From Oscillospiraceae bacterium (GTDB taxonomy: Bacteria > Bacillota > Clostridia > Oscillospirales > UBA644), in NCBI GenBank assembly GCA_015067385.1, contig SVMP01000096.1, positions 1 through 8,261 on the forward strand: 8,261 bases of DNA. Reading direction: 5' to 3'. Below, in pieces: positions 5,883 to 8,261 of the stretch (positions are counted from its first letter, which is position 1; each line of letters starts with the position of its first letter). Made by a program: the position numbers and the translations under genes. The notes beneath the pieces were generated by a model that saw nothing but the letters and a program-made list of their open reading frames with translations, did not search any database and was not told the origin of the DNA.

Positions 5883-6536
5883 ATGTTTTTTAATTTCTTT
5901 TTTTTGATTTTACATGTGTCTGCATCAGGTTCGTTTCCTAAACCGCTGTCTGCATCGGAAGAACGTGAATGCTTTAAACTGATGGGGGAGGGGGATATGT
6001 CTGCAAGAGCAAGGCTTATAGAGTGTAATATGCGTCTTGTTGCTCATATTGTAAAAAAATATTATCAATCGGCTGATGATCCCGATGACCTCATATCTAT
6101 CGGTTCTCTCGGGCTGATAAAAGCTGTTGACAGTTATAAGCCCGATAAATCAACAAAGCTTGCAACATATGCCGCGCGTTGTATCGAAAATGAAATTTTA
6201 ATGTTTTTCAGAAGTAAAAAGAAGTCGGCTAATGATATTTCAATAAACGATGAAATAGATTGCGATAAGGATGGCAATCCGCTTTCTTTTATGGATGTTA
6301 TAAGTGAAGAAGATAATATTGTCGAACAAATTTACGGTAAGATGCAGACAGAAAAGCTTTCCAAAGCAATCTCAATGCTTGACGAACGTGAGAGAACGAT
6401 CATTCTTCTCCGTTACGGCATCTCCGAACCTGCTTTAACACAAAAAGAAACCGCAGATCGCCTTGGAATATCACGTTCATATGTTTCAAGACTCGAAAAG
6501 AAAGCACTTGAAACTTTGCGGAAAAGTATGTCCTAA
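5883..6536 (+). CDS. sigK: Sporulation sigma factor SigK (late mother-cell sigma-70 family)
   Basis: RNA polymerase sigma factor that directs late mother-cell transcription (coat and cortex genes) in sporulation. It is 217 aa. The N-terminus has a short hydrophobic stretch (FFNFFFLILHV, 2-12), then GSFPKPLSASEE (16-27), which matches the point where mature SigK begins in Bacillus. Region 2 spans about 40-112, with IECNMRLVAHIVKKY (46-60), DDLISIGSLGLIKAV (68-82) and the -10-reading TYAARCIENEILMFFR (95-110). Region 4 spans about 158-213, with its helix-turn-helix at 186-206 (GISRSYVSRLEKKAL). The coding sequence is continuous, with no skin-type insertion. GGAGG nine bases before ATG supports the start. 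The leader is shorter than the roughly 20-residue B. subtilis pro-sequence and may be vestigial or may still need membrane cleavage. The SigK assignment, rather than SigE, rests on the N-terminal junction and the region 2/4 wording. Confidence 0.92.
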   Translation: MFFNFFFLILHVSASGSFPKPLSASEERECFKLMGEGDMSARARLIECNMRLVAHIVKKYYQSADDPDDLISIGSLGLIKAVDSYKPDKSTKLATYAARCIENEILMFFRSKKKSANDISINDEIDCDKDGNPLSFMDVISEEDNIVEQIYGKMQTEKLSKAISMLDERERTIILLRYGISEPALTQKETADRLGISRSYVSRLEKKALETLRKSMS

Positions 6537-6567
6537 AAAAGATCCGTGTGCTTTAAACACACGGATC
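6535..6567 (-). terminator. Intrinsic terminator between convergent genes
   Basis: A perfect 10-bp stem, GATCCGTGTG (6541-6550) with CACACGGATC (6558-6567), has a 7-base loop. Read on the minus strand, it lies just after the TAG at 6572 and is followed at once by six T (the A-run 6535-6540). It therefore ends the zinc-ribbon gene's transcript well. On the plus strand the T-run (6579-6583) begins 11 bases after the stem, so it may also stop sigK, less efficiently. Confidence 0.88.
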
Positions 6568-6571
6568 AAAT

Positions 6572-7240
6572 CTAATTCTTTTTAATTATTTCGAGTACGG
6601 CTGCATTTATTCTTTCTGTCGTATTGACTGTTTCTGCGTTAATTTTAATAAGCTCTGTAAGATTATCATTGATGTTTTTAAGATTTAAACATGCGTCGAT
6701 CGCAAGAAAACCGCTACACACTGTTATAAATGCCAGAATTATGCTGCCGATTATTAAACATATGCCTGCAAAGATCGCATATTCTGCTTCAAATCTGACA
6801 GCACCGGGAGAATAGTAGTAGTCGTTGGGATAAAAATTCATGTTTGCGTCCGAAGCAGACATTCCGCCTGTTAAAATAAGCATTACACCCGAACAAACGC
6901 CTATAAGAATTATTCCGGCAAAAACAAGCCACAGAATGATTTTTGCTAAAATTATCCATCCGCCGCCTTTACCGGGCTTTACGGAAAATGTTCTTTTAGC
7001 CGCATTATGTTGAACTGCAGGTCTTTGCGGTGCAGCGGGAGGCGTACTGTTTTCTTTAACAGGTGTTGAGCAGATGGGACATGTTTCCATTCCATCTAAA
7101 ATAGGAGCATCACATTTTTTACAGTAAGTCTTTATCTTTTCTTCTGCATCGGACTTTGTTTCTTCTGTTATATTAGCTCCGCATACAGTACAAAATTTTG
7201 CATCATCTTTTAGTTCGGAGTTGCATTTTTTACATATCAT
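6572..7240 (-). CDS. Membrane protein with two N-terminal zinc ribbons, function unknown
   Basis: Unrecognised 222-aa protein. Two zinc-ribbon modules open it, with Cys3/Cys6/Cys17/Cys20 (CKKC, CTVC) and Cys40/Cys43/Cys54/Cys57 (CKKC, CPIC), each able to hold one zinc ion. A Pro/Ala/Gln-rich linker follows (about 61-93), then two long hydrophobic stretches (about 94-124 and 153-183) flanking an Asn/Tyr-rich loop (129-150). A polar C-terminal segment (about 186-222) has heptad-like Leu/Ile spacing and may form a coiled coil. Proteins of this build are common in Clostridia, usually labelled zinc-ribbon domain-containing membrane proteins, with no known role. The ribbons are presumably cytoplasmic. 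GAGGA eight bases before ATG supports the start. It is convergent with sigK and divergent from the thiT riboswitch; I see only weak promoter matches for it. Confidence 0.85.
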   Translation of the reverse strand: MICKKCNSELKDDAKFCTVCGANITEETKSDAEEKIKTYCKKCDAPILDGMETCPICSTPVKENSTPPAAPQRPAVQHNAAKRTFSVKPGKGGGWIILAKIILWLVFAGIILIGVCSGVMLILTGGMSASDANMNFYPNDYYYSPGAVRFEAEYAIFAGICLIIGSIILAFITVCSGFLAIDACLNLKNINDNLTELIKINAETVNTTERINAAVLEIIKKN

Positions 7241-7271
7241 TTTATTTTTCCTCGCTTAAAAAAAATAAGTA

Positions 7272-7300
7272 TTGACAAAATATATTATTTGTGATATACT
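7272..7300 (+). promoter_or_regulatory. thiT: Sigma-A promoter of the TPP riboswitch-thiT transcript
   Basis: TTGACA (7272-7277) and TATACT (7295-7300) are separated by 17 bp, with an extended -10 TG at 7292-7293. Transcription would start near 7307, about 10 bases before the riboswitch aptamer. Confidence 0.88.
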
Positions 7301-7316
7301 TGCAAATAAAGTAAAT

Positions 7317-7401
7317 ATTGCTTTGGGGTACCATCCGAAAAGGACGGTTGAGAAACACCCACTGAACCTGATGAGGTTAATACCTACGAAGGAAAAGCAA
7401 A
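7317..7401 (+). ncRNA. TPP riboswitch (THI element) aptamer
   Basis: Cis-acting RNA that binds thiamine pyrophosphate and lowers expression of the thiamine transporter when TPP is plentiful. P1 pairs TTGCTTT (7318-7324) with AAAGCAA (7394-7400). Core blocks appear in canonical order: GGGGT (7325-7329), a P3 arm pairing 7330-7336 with 7342-7348 (one mismatch), TGAGA (7349-7353), ACCC (7357-7360), CTGAACCTGAT (7362-7372), GGTTAATACC (7375-7384) and the 3' block CGAAGGAAAA (7387-7396). The P3 arm is short. The adjacent terminator, promoter and thiT gene agree with this call. Confidence 0.95.
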
Positions 7402-7413
7402 TTATCGTAAATT

Positions 7414-7450
7414 TCAGGTTCGCAGTATTTTCTGCGGACTTTTTTGTTTT
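7414..7450 (+). terminator. Riboswitch expression platform: terminator with competing antiterminator
   Basis: Terminator stem GTTCGCAG (7418-7425) pairs with CTGCGGAC (7432-7439), including one G-T pair, around loop TATTTT; a T-run starts at 7440. The competing antiterminator pairs TCAGGTTC (7414-7421) with GAACCTGA (7364-7371) of the conserved aptamer core, 8 perfect pairs. TPP binding would hide GAACCTGA and let the terminator form, so high TPP should switch thiT off. Confidence 0.88.
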
Positions 7451-7488
7451 TATAATTGATTTTACATCAATAAAAGGAGTGTTTTCTT

Positions 7489-8055
7489 GTGGAAAACAAA
7501 ATTAAAAGAAGTCAGTACATCAAACGCTTTGCGGTTTGCGCCGTAATGCTTTCGCTGTCTACGGTCTTAAGTATCTTTCCAACTATTCACGCACCTCTCG
7601 GCGGCTCAATAACAGTTGGAAGTATGGTTCCGATAATGCTTATTTCTTTCTTGTACGGTGTCAGATGGGGCATTCCTGTCTCGATCGGCTATTCTGTAAT
7701 CCAGCTTTTGCTTGGTTTCTCGACAGTTGCTTCCTGGGGTCTTTCTCTCGGAGTTTTTGTCGGTTGCCTTATTATTGACTATATCCTCGCATTTTCAGTT
7801 CTCTGTGTTTGTGGATTCTTCGGGATAAAGTCATTGAAAAATGTTATTATCGGAACGGTCACAGCCGGTCTTCTTCGTTATTTCTGCCATTTCCTTTCCG
7901 GTCTTCTCTTCTTTGGCGCTTGGGCTATGGAGGGCTTTTCTCCGCTCGCCTGGGCTATATGTTATAATGGTGCTTTTATGATTCCTGACACTGTTATCTG
8001 TGTCGTTATCATGTGTGCGCTTTATAAGTTTTTTCCAAGATTTAAGGCTCTTTAA
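7489..8055 (+). CDS. thiT: ThiT, thiamine-specific substrate-binding (S) component of an ECF transporter
   Basis: Integral membrane protein (188 aa, about six helices) that captures thiamine and works with the shared energy-coupling factor module EcfA/EcfA'/EcfT, encoded elsewhere. The family's PLGGSITVGSMVPIM stretch is at 36-50, followed by the G-W-G helix start near 57-61, DYILAF (97-102), RYFCHFLSG (130-138) and YNGAFMIPD (159-167). His134 and Asn160 have the same 26-residue spacing as the thiamine-contacting His and Asn I recall from Lactococcus ThiT. It starts with GTG, fixed by AAAGGAG (7473-7479) nine bases upstream; the next Met is residue 20, too late. The TPP riboswitch directly upstream independently supports thiamine uptake. 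Its 3' end overlaps the convergent phosphorylase gene by 14 bp. Confidence 0.94.
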   Translation: MENKIKRSQYIKRFAVCAVMLSLSTVLSIFPTIHAPLGGSITVGSMVPIMLISFLYGVRWGIPVSIGYSVIQLLLGFSTVASWGLSLGVFVGCLIIDYILAFSVLCVCGFFGIKSLKNVIIGTVTAGLLRYFCHFLSGLLFFGAWAMEGFSPLAWAICYNGAFMIPDTVICVVIMCALYKFFPRFKAL

Positions 8056-8261
8056 TGAGCTTTTCTATTGCTTTTACAGCAATCTTGATCGCAAGATCTG
8101 TATCCTCTGTTGTCGGATTCGAAAGGCCTGCTTTTTCTCTTTCCTGATTCCAGATCGCAAGAAGAACAGAGCCTGTCTTTATACCTCTTATGTTTCCGAT
8201 AACATAAACCGTCGAGCATTCCATTTCACTTGCAAGAACGCCTGCCTTTTTCCATGCTTGC
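8042..8261 (-). CDS. Nucleoside phosphorylase (probably uridine phosphorylase), C-terminal part only
   Basis: Last 72 codons of a gene that enters from the right edge; the frame is open upstream of the internal ATG at 8224, so that Met is not the true start. The visible residues include AWKKAGVLASEMECSTVYVI, whose EMEC block matches the EMES/EMEC substrate-binding motif of the PNP_UDP_1 family, where the Glu contacts ribose. IRGIKTGSVL and a charged helix to the C-terminus follow. The SEMECS form and the long C-terminal helix recall bacterial uridine phosphorylases, which cleave uridine with phosphate to uracil and ribose-1-phosphate in the cytoplasm. Purine nucleoside or MTA phosphorylase cannot be excluded. 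It converges on thiT, overlapping it by 14 bp, and no terminator is visible between them. Confidence 0.82.
   Translation of the reverse strand, partial: QAWKKAGVLASEMECSTVYVIGNIRGIKTGSVLLAIWNQEREKAGLSNPTTEDTDLAIKIAVKAIEKLIKEP

Noticed and set aside
7272..7505. 77-codon plus-strand open frame across the thiT leader
   Set aside because: It begins in the promoter's -35 box and runs through the TPP riboswitch and its terminator, so it is RNA structure rather than protein.
8042..8224. A complete 60-aa minus-strand gene starting at 8224
   Set aside because: The frame is open upstream to the window edge and reads into the conserved SEMECS motif, so it is the 3' end of a larger phosphorylase gene.
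1..8261. Mobile element, phage, CRISPR, toxin-antitoxin or defence system
   Set aside because: No transposase, integrase, regular spaced repeats, tRNA attachment site or recognised defence gene; the content is ordinary housekeeping and sporulation chromosome.

Overview
The window looks like chromosome from a low-GC, endospore-forming Firmicute, most likely a member of class Clostridia (Oscillospiraceae/Lachnospiraceae-like). The support is AT-rich DNA, near-consensus sigma-A promoters, strong AGGAGG-type ribosome binding sites, an S11 carboxypeptidase, an Mbl-like MreB, the late mother-cell sigma factor SigK, and a thiT gene controlled by a TPP riboswitch. There are no tRNAs, rRNAs, CRISPR arrays, transposases or phage genes. 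I find no convincing new multi-gene system; the interest lies in individual genes and regulatory sites.

Positions 1-2785 (minus strand) read dacF-like D,D-carboxypeptidase -> yerC (TrpR-like regulator) -> rseP/rasP (site-2 protease, cut off by the window edge). This is a cell-envelope cluster. It is transcribed from a good promoter at 2875-2903, and a possible internal promoter precedes rseP. Positions 2786-2982 form a divergent control region with two back-to-back sigma-A promoters and an 18-bp AT-only palindrome.

Positions 2983-5761 (plus strand) hold a six-segment membrane protein resembling a cation-diffusion-facilitator (CDF) transmembrane domain that has lost metal ligands and the cytoplasmic domain. 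An Mbl/MreB-type actin and a Gfo/Idh/MocA NAD(P)-dependent oxidoreductase follow, and a strong intrinsic terminator (5777-5815) closes the unit.

Positions 5853-6536 hold an uninterrupted sigK. It has a short hydrophobic N-terminus (a reduced pro-sequence), a CATATAAT box of mother-cell type, and an inverted repeat with the Shine-Dalgarno sequence in its loop next to the start codon. A 10-bp hairpin terminator separates it from a convergent gene (6572-7240, minus) for a membrane protein with two zinc ribbons.

Positions 7272-8055 (plus) hold a consensus promoter, a TPP riboswitch with readable terminator and antiterminator, and thiT, the thiamine-specific S component of an ECF transporter. thiT starts with GTG and overlaps, tail to tail by 14 bp, the 3' end of a nucleoside (probably uridine) phosphorylase that runs off the right edge. 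All family assignments come from reading motifs by eye; no database search was run.
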